64,000 bases of DNA from Pseudoalteromonas sp049257235 (GTDB taxonomy: Bacteria; Pseudomonadota; Gammaproteobacteria; Enterobacterales; Alteromonadaceae). Made by a program: the position numbers and the translations under genes. The stretch is from positions 294,259-358,258 of the forward strand of contig NZ_JBMMUF010000004.1 of NCBI RefSeq assembly GCF_049257235.1, read 5' to 3'. A model generated the notes under the pieces. That model ran no database searches, was not told the DNA's origin, and was given only the letters and a program-made list of their open reading frames with translations. This document shows positions 33,260 through 42,592 of the stretch, piece by piece; position 1 is the first letter of the stretch, and each line of letters starts with the position of its first letter.

Positions 33260-35683
33260 ATGCACGATAGAGAAACCTTATTGGCAGAAATTGAACACCT
33301 CAAGAGTCAACTTGAGACTGCCAACAGTGCAAGAGCCAAATACAAGGCGCTCTTTGATAGCTCAGCTGATGCGCTGTCAATAATCGATGTAAGTACCGGC
33401 AAATTCATTGAATGCAATGATGCGGCTATCAGGTTACATGGTGTAGAAGATCGTAGTCATTTCATAAAGTTAACGCCCCATGATATCTCTCCTGAGTGTC
33501 AGCCATGTGGTCGCACATCAGCCGAAATGGCCAGAGAATATATCGCAAGAACATGCACAGAAGGTCCGCAGCTTTTCCAGTGGCTTCATAGTCGATTAGA
33601 CGGCTCTGAGTTTCCCTGTCTGGTATCGCTCACCGCCATTACGCTCGATGGTCAAAATCTTGTTTTGGCTATAGGCAGAGATATTACCGAGTTGGTTGAA
33701 GCAAAAACCAAACTAGAGAGTGCTTCGAGTGAAATTAAGCGTGTGCAGTCGGCGTATCAAGAAGAGAAAGAAAAATTTGAGAAGTTTGTAAATCTGGCTC
33801 CTGTGGGGGTCGCTATTAACAGGCTGGATGATGGCACATTTTGTTATGTTAATCGTGAGTTTGTTCGCTTTAGTGGTTATGGGTTAGACGAGCTCAATAA
33901 TATGGATTATTGGCAACTCACGCCAAGAAAGTACGAGAATCAAGAAAAAGAACAATTGTCGCTGTTAGCGAAAACGGGGCGTTATGGCCCATACAAAAAA
34001 GAGTACATCCATAGAGAAGGAGACACATACCCCGTTGAGTTATCTGGCGTGAAAATGACAACCAGTAGTGGTGAGGAGTTTATATGGTCAGTAATTCAAG
34101 ACACATCGTCACAACAAGCCATTGAAGCACAGCTACAAGAAGCAAAAGAGCGGGCTGAGTCCATCGCATTGAGGATGAAGTTGGCTAATGACTCAGCTGA
34201 AATAGGTGTCTGGGAGTGGGATGTTCGCACCAATGAATTAATTTGGGACGCATGGATGTATAAGCTTTATGGCATCCGTGAACAAGACTTCTCAGGAGCT
34301 TATGAAGCATGGGAAAACAGTGTTCATCCTGATGATTTGCTAAGAGCAAAAACCTTACTTCATAACGCTGTGATTGGCACCCATGTGTATGATCCTGAAT
34401 TCAGAGTGGTGCACCCAGATGGTCAAGTAAGAACGATGAAAGCCAGTGCAGAGGTAATACGCGATAGCAATGGCGATGCCCTTAAAGTGATCGGTGTGAA
34501 CTATGACATTACCGACAAAGTAAATGCGATTGAGGCGCTTAAGGCCGCGAAGCAAGAAGCTGAAAAAGCCAGTCAAGCTAAGAGTGAGTTCTTAGCGAAC
34601 ATGAGCCATGAAATTCGTACACCCATGAATGGCATCTATGGTATTTTGCAGTTGCTCAAGAAAAAAGTGCAGCATCAAGATAAGAAGACGCTTGTTGATA
34701 AGGCCATTCACTCCACCCGGAATTTAAACACCATCATTAATGATATTCTCGATTTCTCTAAGATTGAAGCGGGCAAGTTGAGTATCGATATTCATCCTTT
34801 TTCATTGTCGGACTTAGTGGCGTCGATTGATGTTGAAGCTGATGCGCTGATTAACGATAAACCCGTCACCTTCTCTTTGTCGAACACCGTCGAGCACGAT
34901 ATGTGGTTAGGGGATGATATTCGTATCCGGCAAATTTTGATTAATGTGTGTTCTAACGCCATTAAGTTCACAAGTGCAGGGCAGGTTTTGGTGTCTGTGT
35001 TTTCACCTGAAGAAAACTATGTGACGTTCGAAGTGCGAGACACAGGCATCGGTATGTCTGAAGAGGAACTATCACGGTTATTTCATCGTTTTGAGCAAGC
35101 GGATACATCCACCACTCGAAAATACGGGGGTACAGGCATAGGTATGGCAATTACCCACTCTCTTGTAGAGCTTATGCATGGGACTATTGAAGTTGCCAGT
35201 GAAATTAATAAAGGAACGCGATTTTCTATCACGCTGCCAATGCAAAAATCACATACTCAAAGCGCTCACAACGAGACCATGGATCTACATAGCTATGAAT
35301 GTGATTTCTCAAACTACACTATATTGGTCGCAGAAGATAATGAGATAAACCGTGTGGTGATTGGTGATTTTCTACAAGAAACCGGCGCGCATATTCACTT
35401 TGCGAACAACGGCGTAGAAGCTGTGGAACTGGCTTCACAGCACAATATAGATCTAGTATTAATGGATATTCAAATGCCTGAAATGGATGGTATTGAGGCA
35501 TGCAGGAAAATTAAAGCCATCTTCCCAACTTTGCCCATTCTGGCACTAACAGCCAATGTGATGGCGGAATATGTCGAAAAGTATGAACAAGAAGGGTTTG
35601 ATGATTTCTTGGCAAAGCCTGTTGAATTTGCGCACCTTGTAGCTAAGTTACAGCTGTTTTTGAATACGCAGCGGTGCGCTTAA
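33260..35683 (+). CDS. Soluble hybrid sensor histidine kinase with three PAS domains and a receiver
   Basis: 807 residues, no membrane helix. Order: short N-terminal coiled coil (1-25), PAS 1 (about 28-145, YKALFDSSADALSIID), PAS 2 (about 170-290, FVNLAPVGVAINRLDDG), PAS 3 with PAC (about 305-425, SAEIGVWEWDVRT), HisKA with phosphorylated His450 in NMSHEIRTPMNG, HATPase (NAIKF, DTGIGMS, GGTGIGMAIT) and a receiver domain from about 690 with Asp736 in LVLMDIQMPEMDG. It is a cytoplasmic sensor; phosphate would pass from His450 to Asp736 and then to an unlinked Hpt protein. No output response regulator is adjacent, so the pathway is unknown. Confidence 0.93.
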   Translation: MHDRETLLAEIEHLKSQLETANSARAKYKALFDSSADALSIIDVSTGKFIECNDAAIRLHGVEDRSHFIKLTPHDISPECQPCGRTSAEMAREYIARTCTEGPQLFQWLHSRLDGSEFPCLVSLTAITLDGQNLVLAIGRDITELVEAKTKLESASSEIKRVQSAYQEEKEKFEKFVNLAPVGVAINRLDDGTFCYVNREFVRFSGYGLDELNNMDYWQLTPRKYENQEKEQLSLLAKTGRYGPYKKEYIHREGDTYPVELSGVKMTTSSGEEFIWSVIQDTSSQQAIEAQLQEAKERAESIALRMKLANDSAEIGVWEWDVRTNELIWDAWMYKLYGIREQDFSGAYEAWENSVHPDDLLRAKTLLHNAVIGTHVYDPEFRVVHPDGQVRTMKASAEVIRDSNGDALKVIGVNYDITDKVNAIEALKAAKQEAEKASQAKSEFLANMSHEIRTPMNGIYGILQLLKKKVQHQDKKTLVDKAIHSTRNLNTIINDILDFSKIEAGKLSIDIHPFSLSDLVASIDVEADALINDKPVTFSLSNTVEHDMWLGDDIRIRQILINVCSNAIKFTSAGQVLVSVFSPEENYVTFEVRDTGIGMSEEELSRLFHRFEQADTSTTRKYGGTGIGMAITHSLVELMHGTIEVASEINKGTRFSITLPMQKSHTQSAHNETMDLHSYECDFSNYTILVAEDNEINRVVIGDFLQETGAHIHFANNGVEAVELASQHNIDLVLMDIQMPEMDGIEACRKIKAIFPTLPILALTANVMAEYVEKYEQEGFDDFLAKPVEFAHLVAKLQLFLNTQRCA

Positions 35684-35693
35684 CACACCGCAT

Positions 35694-35727
35694 AAAAAAG
35701 CCTGCACAATAACTGCAGGCTTTTTTA
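35694..35727. terminator. Bidirectional terminator between convergent genes
   Basis: AAAAAGCCTGCA and TGCAGGCTTTTTT form a 12-bp stem with T runs on both sides, between the 3' ends of the hybrid kinase and the peptidase gene. Confidence 0.9.
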
Positions 35728-35751
35728 ATGCTTAACCCTTTGGTTTACAGA

Positions 35752-37995
35752 TTACTTTTCTTGCATATCAAAATGACGGTTGAAGAAGTCAGTAATTGTT
35801 TGATGAAGGTGCGTTTGCACTTTTTTACCACGTAAGCTGTGCTTTGAGCCAGGGTAAGTCATCATTTCAAACGGCAGCGCTTTGTCTTGCAGTTTTTTGA
35901 ATAGCTTAGTTGCATGCGTAAACAGTACGTTGTCATCCGCCATGCCGTGATAGATCATCAAGGGTCCTTGCAAACCATCGACATATGGGAAAACCGCACT
36001 TTGCTCGTAGCCTTTGGCGTTGGTCTTAGGATGACCAAGATAGCGCTCAGTGTAGTGTGTATCATACAAAGACCAATCGGTTACTGGCGCACCAGAAACA
36101 CCCGCTTTGAAGTAATCACCCGCTTTGAACATAGTCATCAGAGCCATGTAACCACCATAGCTGTGGCCGTAAATGCCAATACGCTCAGGGTCTACGTAAT
36201 CAAGAGTGCGTAAAAACTCCACACCTTTGATTTGGTCACGGACCTCGGCTTCACCCATGTGCTTGTAGATCACATCTTCAAAACGCTTACCACGATTGTA
36301 CGAACCACGGTTATCAAGCTGAAATACTACGTAGCCTTGCTGCACCATGTACTGGAAGTACAAGTTTTTGCCGCGCCAGCTGTTAGTCACACGTTGTGCA
36401 TGTGGACCACCGTAAACATTGACCATCACGGGATGCTTGTTTTTTTTGTTTAACTTGCGTGGTTTGAACAGGCGATAGTGCATGACTTGCCCATCTTCAG
36501 CTTCAATCGTACCGTACTGTGGCTCTACTAAGTCACTTAAAAACGGTGTCAGTGGATGACTGTCGTTCAACTCATTTTGCTCAAGCCATGTAATGAACTC
36601 ACCATTGGCTTTGCGCAGCGCCACATAAGGAGGGCGATTTACTGACGAAGCACTGTCGATAAAGGTTTTATGGTCGTTTGCCATGACCACGCTGTGGTAT
36701 TCGCCACTTTGTGTAATACGTGTGATATCGCCTTGTTCAAATAACGCCGTGCTGTAAAGGTGGCTTTCAAGGGGCGTGTCTTTACGACCAGCGAAGTACA
36801 CCAGACCTTTGTCTTCATCAATGCCTTTTATGGCATCGACAATCCACTCACCAGAGGTGATTTGACGCACCAGTGTGCCGTCGACTTTGTAAAGGTAAAG
36901 ATGTTTGTAACCGTCGCGCTCTGAAGCCCACACAAAGTGTTCTTTGTCTTTTAGGAACTTCAGATCAAAGTGTAGGTTTATCCATGTATCGCTGGTTTCT
37001 TTGAGTGCGACTTTCTGAGTTTTACTTTCAGTGTCGTAGAAACGCAACTCAAGATTGTGCTGAGCACGGTCTTGCCACTGATAAGACAAGGTTTTATCGT
37101 CTTTTAGCCAATTAGCACGGGCGATGTAGATGTCTTTATCTTCACCTAGGTCAACCCAGTCGATTTGCTGATCATTGAGGGTAACCACACCCAGTTCAAT
37201 TTCAACGTTGTCGGTGCCTGTGAATGGGTAGCGCTGATTGAAAAGCTTTACTTCTTCAGCATAAATTTCGTTACGGATCGCTTCTTCTACAGGACTCTCA
37301 TCAATACGCGTGAACGCAATTTTGCTTTCATCACCAGCCCACCAGTAGCCTGTCATACGGCTCATTTCTTCTTGCGCTACAAACTCGGCCATACCGTTTT
37401 TGATTACGCCGCCACCGTCTTTAGTGAGCTGAATTTCTTTACCGCTATCAAGGGCGAGTGCATAGAGGTTTTGCTCACGAATGAATGACACATAGTTGCC
37501 CTTAGGAGAGAAGCGGGCATCGGTTTCAAAGGCTTCCGTGTCAGTGAGTTTGCGGCTCTTGCCTGTGGCGAGTTGGTAGTAATACAAATCACCATTGAGC
37601 GGGAAAAGCAGGGCTTGGCCGTCTTTAGACCAGGTGTACTCTAAAATACCGCGACCAAAGATACGCTGGCGCTCACGGCGCGCTTTTTCTTCGTCAGACA
37701 GTGTTTCCGGGCCAGAGAATAAGGCTTGTGAGTCAACGAGAAGACGGTTGGTGTTGTCTTTTAGGTTGTATTCCCAAAGATCATAGCGGTTGTAATCTTC
37801 TTTTTTACCTTGAAGATACGTTACACGGCTACCATCAGGTGAAAACTTTAACTTTACAGGCGCCGAACCAGCCAGACTTGGGTCATCAAAAATGCGCTCA
37901 AGAGTTAAATCTTTTGCATTAGCTACACTAAAAGCTGTACTGCTAGCTAAGCCTGATGCAAGCGCAATGGATAAGTATTTGGTTGTTTTAGACAC
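35752..37995 (-). CDS. Dipeptidyl peptidase IV-like S9 serine peptidase
   Basis: 747 residues, exported: signal peptide ending near SVANA. Residues about 30-480 form the DPP IV beta-propeller, with the paired Glu in QEEMSRMTGYWWAGDESK that binds the substrate N-terminus. The hydrolase domain has nucleophile Ser612 in YGHSYGGYM, Asp687/688 in GMADDNVLF and His719 in GSKHSLRG, spacing as in mammalian DPP IV. It probably removes X-Pro dipeptides from peptides in the periplasm, suiting a peptide-degrading marine lifestyle together with the two M17 peptidases. It diverges from the HIT protein gene. Confidence 0.93.
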   Translation of the reverse strand: MSKTTKYLSIALASGLASSTAFSVANAKDLTLERIFDDPSLAGSAPVKLKFSPDGSRVTYLQGKKEDYNRYDLWEYNLKDNTNRLLVDSQALFSGPETLSDEEKARRERQRIFGRGILEYTWSKDGQALLFPLNGDLYYYQLATGKSRKLTDTEAFETDARFSPKGNYVSFIREQNLYALALDSGKEIQLTKDGGGVIKNGMAEFVAQEEMSRMTGYWWAGDESKIAFTRIDESPVEEAIRNEIYAEEVKLFNQRYPFTGTDNVEIELGVVTLNDQQIDWVDLGEDKDIYIARANWLKDDKTLSYQWQDRAQHNLELRFYDTESKTQKVALKETSDTWINLHFDLKFLKDKEHFVWASERDGYKHLYLYKVDGTLVRQITSGEWIVDAIKGIDEDKGLVYFAGRKDTPLESHLYSTALFEQGDITRITQSGEYHSVVMANDHKTFIDSASSVNRPPYVALRKANGEFITWLEQNELNDSHPLTPFLSDLVEPQYGTIEAEDGQVMHYRLFKPRKLNKKNKHPVMVNVYGGPHAQRVTNSWRGKNLYFQYMVQQGYVVFQLDNRGSYNRGKRFEDVIYKHMGEAEVRDQIKGVEFLRTLDYVDPERIGIYGHSYGGYMALMTMFKAGDYFKAGVSGAPVTDWSLYDTHYTERYLGHPKTNAKGYEQSAVFPYVDGLQGPLMIYHGMADDNVLFTHATKLFKKLQDKALPFEMMTYPGSKHSLRGKKVQTHLHQTITDFFNRHFDMQEK

Positions 37996-38085
37996 GGGTA
38001 AACCTTATTGTTGTGTACATCCGGCAAATGGTACTCATGCACAGGTGTGAGCGCAACTTTATGCCACCAAACCACAGGAGTTGAG

Positions 38086-38478
38086 ATGTTTACTTTGGCA
38101 CCCGAATTACAAAATGACTGTATTGAATTGGCTGATTGGCCTTTATGTAAAGTGCTACTGATGAATGATAGCCAGTACCCTTGGTTCATTCTTGTTCCGC
38201 GAAAAGAAGGACTTAAAGAGATTATTGATTTAAGTGACGAGGAGCAAATTACGCTTACTCAAGAGTCGGCAAAGCTGGCTTGTATGCTCAAAACCGTATT
38301 CTCCCCCGACAAATTAAATATTGCCGCCCTTGGCAATATGGTGGCGCAATTACACATTCATCATATTGCCCGTTTCAAAGATGATGCTGCTTGGCCTAAA
38401 CCTGTGTGGGGCGTCAACCCTGCACAGCCATACACCGAAGCGCAAATAGCTAAAATTAAAGCAGCCATGGCAATGTAG
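38086..38478 (+). CDS. HIT domain protein
   Basis: 130 residues from the ATG at 38086, which has AGGAG upstream; a longer frame from 38008 is not supported. Short histidine-triad family protein with WFILVPRKEGLKEIIDL and QLHIHHIARFKDDAAWP near residue 88. The usual H-x-H-x-H reads H-I-H-H-I here, so the third His is missing while the central nucleophile His is kept; I believe the related Pseudomonas proteins share this. Nucleotide hydrolase or transferase activity is inferred from the family. A terminator follows at 38591-38619. Confidence 0.85.
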   Translation: MFTLAPELQNDCIELADWPLCKVLLMNDSQYPWFILVPRKEGLKEIIDLSDEEQITLTQESAKLACMLKTVFSPDKLNIAALGNMVAQLHIHHIARFKDDAAWPKPVWGVNPAQPYTEAQIAKIKAAMAM

Positions 38479-38590
38479 GGCTTTGGTGCTTTAGTGTGGA
38501 TTAAACGCCAGTGTTCAATTATCTACATCACCGTAAAGAGCGAATCATTCTAGCGGGCTAAATTGGCGGCTCATGGCCTTAAAAGCCAAT

Positions 38591-38619
38591 AAAAAAACGC
38601 CGAATAATCGGCGTTTTTT
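38591..38619. terminator. Bidirectional terminator between HIT and lipoprotein genes
   Basis: AAAAAAACGCCGA and TCGGCGTTTTTT form a strong stem with A and T runs outside, 113 bases after the HIT stop and 53 bases beyond the 3' end of the convergent lipoprotein gene. Confidence 0.85.
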
Positions 38620-38671
38620 AGTCGCTGCTAAAGAGGGTGGTTGCAAGACTCCCTTTGCGTTATGTTCGTGC

Positions 38672-38902
38672 TCAGTTTATGTCGCCGAGCTTTTGTGCTT
38701 GCTCTTTACAGCGATTATAAATTTCTTGGCATTGTGCCACGCAGACTTTTTCTGTCATGCTTTCTTCCACCGTAGTGTTGGTGCATGAATTTTCGCACTG
38801 AAAGTTTTGTTGCGCACACTGATTGAGTTCTGGGTTATTCACCGAGTTTTGGCAACCAGCCAGTGTGAATGCGAGCGCTAGAGTGAGTACTGCCTTGTTC
38901 AT
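38672..38902 (-). CDS. Small Cys-rich lipoprotein (76 aa)
   Basis: 76 residues: lipoprotein signal MNKAVLTLALAFTLAGC with lipobox LAGC at residues 14-17, then a short mature part with six further cysteines in the pattern C-x6-C-x3-C-x12-C-x3-C-x6-C, which suggests disulfide-linked helices. No family recognised. It sits between panC and the terminator, on the same strand as panC, 24 bases downstream of it, and could be read through from the pan operon. Confidence 0.75.
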   Translation of the reverse strand: MNKAVLTLALAFTLAGCQNSVNNPELNQCAQQNFQCENSCTNTTVEESMTEKVCVAQCQEIYNRCKEQAQKLGDIN

Positions 38903-38926
38903 GTTTACATCCCGTTATTATGTGGT

Positions 38927-39778
38927 TTATTTACAGTCTAACGCTAAATTGTCTATCAGTCTTACTTTATCTAAAAATGCTGCCGCAAGAATGACTAACT
39001 CTGTGTCGTCGCTTTTCGCTGCTTTTAGGGTATTGCGCTCGGCTACGCTGAAATAGTCACTGCGCATACCTTGTTCTTGAATGTGTGCAATAGCCTGAGC
39101 TTCAAGCGCCGCAAAATCACGGTTGCCGGTAATAATTTGTTCCTTCACCCAATGGAGGGTTTTGAACAAAATGGTTGCTTGCTGCTTTTGTGCTTCACTT
39201 AAGTAGCCATTGCGCGAACTCAGGGCTAAGCCATTAACATCACGTTGCGTCGGTACGCCCACCACCTCAACGGGAATGGCTAAATCACGCACCATGGTTT
39301 TGATAACTTGCAATTGTTGGAAGTCTTTTTCGCCAAAACAGGCAATGTCAGGCTGTACCAAGTTAAAGAGCTTAGTCACGACGGTTGCCACGCCACGGAA
39401 GTGGCCCGGGCGCGAGCCGCCACAATAACCCATAGATACACCTGGCACATCAACATAGCTTTGTGCGTCTAGGCCATTGGGATAAATGGTATCCACAGTG
39501 GGCGTAAACAAGTAGTCTGCGCCACGTTCACTTAAACCGCTTTGGTCTTCTTTTAAGGTGCGCGGATAGGCATCAAGGTCTTCGTTGGCACCAAATTGCA
39601 TTGGATTAACAAAAATACTCACTACCACTTTATCAGCAAGGGTCTTGGCTTTATCAACTAATGAAAAGTGACCTTCGTGTAAGTTGCCCATGGTAGGCAC
39701 AAACGCAATGCTTAGGCCGGCTTGACGCCATGCTTTAATTTGACTTCGTAGTGAACTGATTTCGCTGGTTGTTTGCAT
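38927..39778 (-). CDS. panC: Pantothenate synthetase
   Basis: Joins pantoate and beta-alanine using ATP to make pantothenate. 283 residues with PTMGNLHEGHFSLVDKAK (residues 28-45, containing the HxGH nucleotidyltransferase motif), VSIFVNPMQFGANEDLDAYPRTL, FGEKDFQQLQVIK and LALSSRNGYLS (KMSKS-like position). All expected motifs and the length are normal. Last of dksA-gluQ-pcnB-folK-panB-panC, 13 bases after panB. Confidence 0.97.
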   Translation of the reverse strand: MQTTSEISSLRSQIKAWRQAGLSIAFVPTMGNLHEGHFSLVDKAKTLADKVVVSIFVNPMQFGANEDLDAYPRTLKEDQSGLSERGADYLFTPTVDTIYPNGLDAQSYVDVPGVSMGYCGGSRPGHFRGVATVVTKLFNLVQPDIACFGEKDFQQLQVIKTMVRDLAIPVEVVGVPTQRDVNGLALSSRNGYLSEAQKQQATILFKTLHWVKEQIITGNRDFAALEAQAIAHIQEQGMRSDYFSVAERNTLKAAKSDDTELVILAAAFLDKVRLIDNLALDCK

Positions 39779-39791
39779 TAGCTAACTTCGC

Positions 39792-40586
39792 TTAATTAAA
39801 CTCATGTTCGGCACTTGGAAAAGCGCCTGACTTCACATCATTACAGTATTTTTGCACGGCCTCTGGCATTGAGCCTGCTTCTACCAAAAAGTTCTTCGAG
39901 AACTTAGGAATGTAGCCCGCTGAAATACCCAGTAAATCGTGCATAACCAAAATTTGCCCATCGGTATCTTTACCTGCGCCAATACCGATGGTGGGAATAG
40001 AGACAGCCTCGGTGATCGCTTTAGCAAGTACACTTGGAATACATTCAAGTACAAGCAGTTGCGCGCCCGCAGCCTCAAGTGCCTTGGCATCACTAATCAT
40101 TTTATCGGCCTGCTCTTTATCACGGCCTTGAATCTTAAAACCACCAAATACATGAACAGACTGAGGAGTTAAACCTAAATGCCCACAAACTGGCACGCCT
40201 TGTTGAGTGAGTGCACGAATACTGTCGAGTAGCCACTGACCACCTTCGAGCTTGACCATGTTGGCGCCTGCACGCATCAGTTGCGCAGCATTCATGCAAC
40301 TTTGCTCTGGCGTGGCATAGGTCATAAATGGCATATCAGCGATGATAAATAATTCACGGCTGCCACCACGTACGCATTTGGTGTGATAAGCAATGTCATC
40401 AATGCTTACCGCTAAGGTGTCATCACCACCTTGCAACACCATACCGAGTGAGTCGCCTACCAAGACCGCATCAATGCCGTTATCTGCGAAGAGCTTGGCA
40501 AAACTAGCGTCATAGGCGGTTAAAGTCGTTATTTTCTCACCTGATTGCTTCATTTTCAGCATGGTGGATACAGAAGTCTTCGCCAT
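39792..40586 (-). CDS. panB: 3-methyl-2-oxobutanoate hydroxymethyltransferase
   Basis: Transfers a hydroxymethyl group from methylene-tetrahydrofolate to ketoisovalerate, giving ketopantoate. 264 residues with TLTAYDASFAKLFADNGIDAVLVGDSLGMV, DMPFMTY near residue 85, VPVCGHLGLTPQSV near residue 130 and IPTIGIGAGKDTDGQILVMHD near residue 200. Lies between folK and panC, 9 bases after folK, with a start ATG preceded by AAGGAAA. Confidence 0.97.
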   Translation of the reverse strand: MAKTSVSTMLKMKQSGEKITTLTAYDASFAKLFADNGIDAVLVGDSLGMVLQGGDDTLAVSIDDIAYHTKCVRGGSRELFIIADMPFMTYATPEQSCMNAAQLMRAGANMVKLEGGQWLLDSIRALTQQGVPVCGHLGLTPQSVHVFGGFKIQGRDKEQADKMISDAKALEAAGAQLLVLECIPSVLAKAITEAVSIPTIGIGAGKDTDGQILVMHDLLGISAGYIPKFSKNFLVEAGSMPEAVQKYCNDVKSGAFPSAEHEFN

Positions 40587-40595
40587 TAGCTTTCC

Positions 40596-41084
40596 TTATT
40601 GGAGTTGTTCTAGGCCATTGCGAGGCACTTGGCTGATAAGTGTGCTTAACGTGCTGCCATCAGGCAACACTAAATTTGGGGCGAGCTCTTGCAATGGATA
40701 AAGAACAAACTCACGTTCTTTCATCCCATAGTGTGGTACACACAAACGGGTATCATCAAGGCGTTGCTCGCCAAATAAAATAATGTCTATATCAAGTGTG
40801 CGCGGGCCCCAACGTTCTTCTTTACGTACGCGGCCAAGTTGTAGCTCAATGGCTTGGGTGGCATCAAGCAGCGCGTGCGGTGCAAGCTCACATTCAAGTT
40901 CCATTACAGCATTAACATAATCAGGCTGGTCTTGCGGACCCATAGGTTTGCTAGCGTAAAGTGCAGAGCAACGATGATTGCGTGTACCTGCTAATTGTTG
41001 CAGTGCCGATATCGCTTGTTTGAGCTGAGCAATAGGGTCGCCTTGATTCGCCCCTAAGCCCAAATACACAGTTTCAAACGCCAC
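40596..41084 (-). CDS. folK: HPPK (6-hydroxymethyl-7,8-dihydropterin pyrophosphokinase)
   Basis: Transfers pyrophosphate from ATP to hydroxymethyl-dihydropterin in folate synthesis. Motifs: VYLGLGANQGDP at the start, YASKPMGPQDQPDYVNAV and GPRTLDIDIILFGEQ. The frame is open from 41162, but that part overlaps the pcnB 3' end and reads as low-complexity valine/alanine sequence; the family start corresponds to the GTG at 41084, five bases after the pcnB stop, giving 162 residues. GTG is chosen on family length, so the exact start is moderately sure. Confidence 0.9.
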   Translation of the reverse strand: MAFETVYLGLGANQGDPIAQLKQAISALQQLAGTRNHRCSALYASKPMGPQDQPDYVNAVMELECELAPHALLDATQAIELQLGRVRKEERWGPRTLDIDIILFGEQRLDDTRLCVPHYGMKEREFVLYPLQELAPNLVLPDGSTLSTLISQVPRNGLEQLQ

Positions 41085-41088
41085 GTTG

Positions 41089-42513
41089 TTACTCGCTTGC
41101 TGGTTTGTTCGTACGACGGCGTGAACCACCACTGCGACGACGGCGAGGGCGGTTATTGCCACCGAGAGATTTGACCATCATCTTTTGACCGTTTACGTCA
41201 GTGTTGAGGTAAGCCGTCCACCAGTCGCACAGCTCTTTGAGCTCGTCTTGGCCGCTATCAACAAGTAACAACATAAAGTCGTAAGCTGCTTTGAAACGTG
41301 GTTGCTGGCTCAAGCGATATGCGCGTTGGCCACCGCGCTTATCAAAGCGATGTTGAATGTGCCAAATATCACGCGCACCTAGGGTGAAGCGCTTAGGTAC
41401 GGCAACTTGTTGCGCGCTTTCGCTGAGCACTTGGTTCATTGCTGACGCAAGGGCTTCAAAGTGCGGTAATTGCTCGCGCTGCATTAACTCTTCTGTGCGT
41501 TTAAGCAGTGGGAACCACAGCAAAGCAGCAAAGATAAATGCCGGAGTTACTTTTTTGTCGTTGTTAATACGCGCATCGGTATTAACAAACATCTGGGTGA
41601 CAAACTTTTCTTCCAAGCCACCTGGGTTGGCATCGAGAATTTTATCTAGCTCTGGGAATAAGTATTTAAACAAGCCAAAGTCACGAAGTGCACTGAAGTT
41701 TTCCTGCGCTTTGCCGCTTAGGAAGAGTTTTAGGCATTCTTCAAATAGGCGCGCAGGTGGAATGTTCGCCAATAAATCAGCGAGCTGGGTGATAGGCTTT
41801 GCAGTCGCTGGGGAAATTGTCATATCCAGTTTGGTAGCAAAACGAATAGCACGCAGCATGCGCACAGGGTCTTCTCGGTAGCGTGTTTCAGGGTCGCCAA
41901 TGAGTTCAACGCGGCGCTTTTTAATGGCGTTTACGCCATTAGCGTAATCATAAATGCTGTAATCTTTGATGCAGTAGTAAAGCGCATTGATGGTGAAGTC
42001 ACGACGCTCGGCATCTTCATCTATGGTGCCATACACGTTATCACGCAGCAGTTGTCCATGCTCTGAAGCTTGGCTTTTGTTGCACTTTTGTGTGTTTTGC
42101 TCCTCGTGGTGACCACGCATAGTTGCCACCTCGATGATCTCTCTGCCAAACACAATATGGGCAAGACGAAAACGGCGACCAATCAGGCGACAGTTGCGGA
42201 ACAACTTTTTAACTTGCTCCGGCGTTGCATTGGTTACTACATCAAAATCTTTAGGCTCTAGACCTAATAACAAATCGCGGACGCAACCGCCAACTAGGTA
42301 AGCGTCATAGCCACCGTCTTTTAGACGATAGAGCACTTTTAGCGCGTTAGGACTAAATTGGGCGCGAGAAATACCATGCTCACTGCGAGGAATGATGAGC
42401 GGCTCGCTCAAGGTAGTGACATAGGCACCATCGTTATCGCTTGGCTCTTTTGCAGACAGGGCTTGTCGGCATAGCTTAAACAGTTTGGAAATGATAACCG
42501 CTCTCCTAGGCAT
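41089..42513 (-). CDS. pcnB: Poly(A) polymerase I
   Basis: Adds 3' poly(A) tails to RNAs and promotes their decay. Up to 474 residues. The nucleotidyltransferase core reads YLVGGCVRDLLLGLEPKDFDVVTNATPEQ (in two parts), followed by RRFRLAHIVFGREIIEVATMRG and the Arg/Lys-rich C-terminus RPRRRRSGGSRRRT. The start is unclear: the ATG at 42513 has no ribosome binding site, while AGGAGAG at 42501-42507 lies correctly for ATC (42493-42495) or ATT (42490-42492); E. coli pcnB initiates at AUU in the same place. It lies between gluQ and folK. Confidence 0.95.
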   Translation of the reverse strand: MPRRAVIISKLFKLCRQALSAKEPSDNDGAYVTTLSEPLIIPRSEHGISRAQFSPNALKVLYRLKDGGYDAYLVGGCVRDLLLGLEPKDFDVVTNATPEQVKKLFRNCRLIGRRFRLAHIVFGREIIEVATMRGHHEEQNTQKCNKSQASEHGQLLRDNVYGTIDEDAERRDFTINALYYCIKDYSIYDYANGVNAIKKRRVELIGDPETRYREDPVRMLRAIRFATKLDMTISPATAKPITQLADLLANIPPARLFEECLKLFLSGKAQENFSALRDFGLFKYLFPELDKILDANPGGLEEKFVTQMFVNTDARINNDKKVTPAFIFAALLWFPLLKRTEELMQREQLPHFEALASAMNQVLSESAQQVAVPKRFTLGARDIWHIQHRFDKRGGQRAYRLSQQPRFKAAYDFMLLLVDSGQDELKELCDWWTAYLNTDVNGQKMMVKSLGGNNRPRRRRSGGSRRRTNKPASE

Positions 42514-42592
42514 AGTTATGGCGATTTTGAAAGTGGCCTATAATATACCAGCGTGGCAGAAAAATTAAGCGATTGAGGGATAAAAATCCAAC

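Noticed and set aside
41085..41162. Longer folK start at the ATG 41162
   Set aside because: The extra residues are low-complexity and overlap the pcnB 3' coding end; family alignment supports the GTG at 41084.
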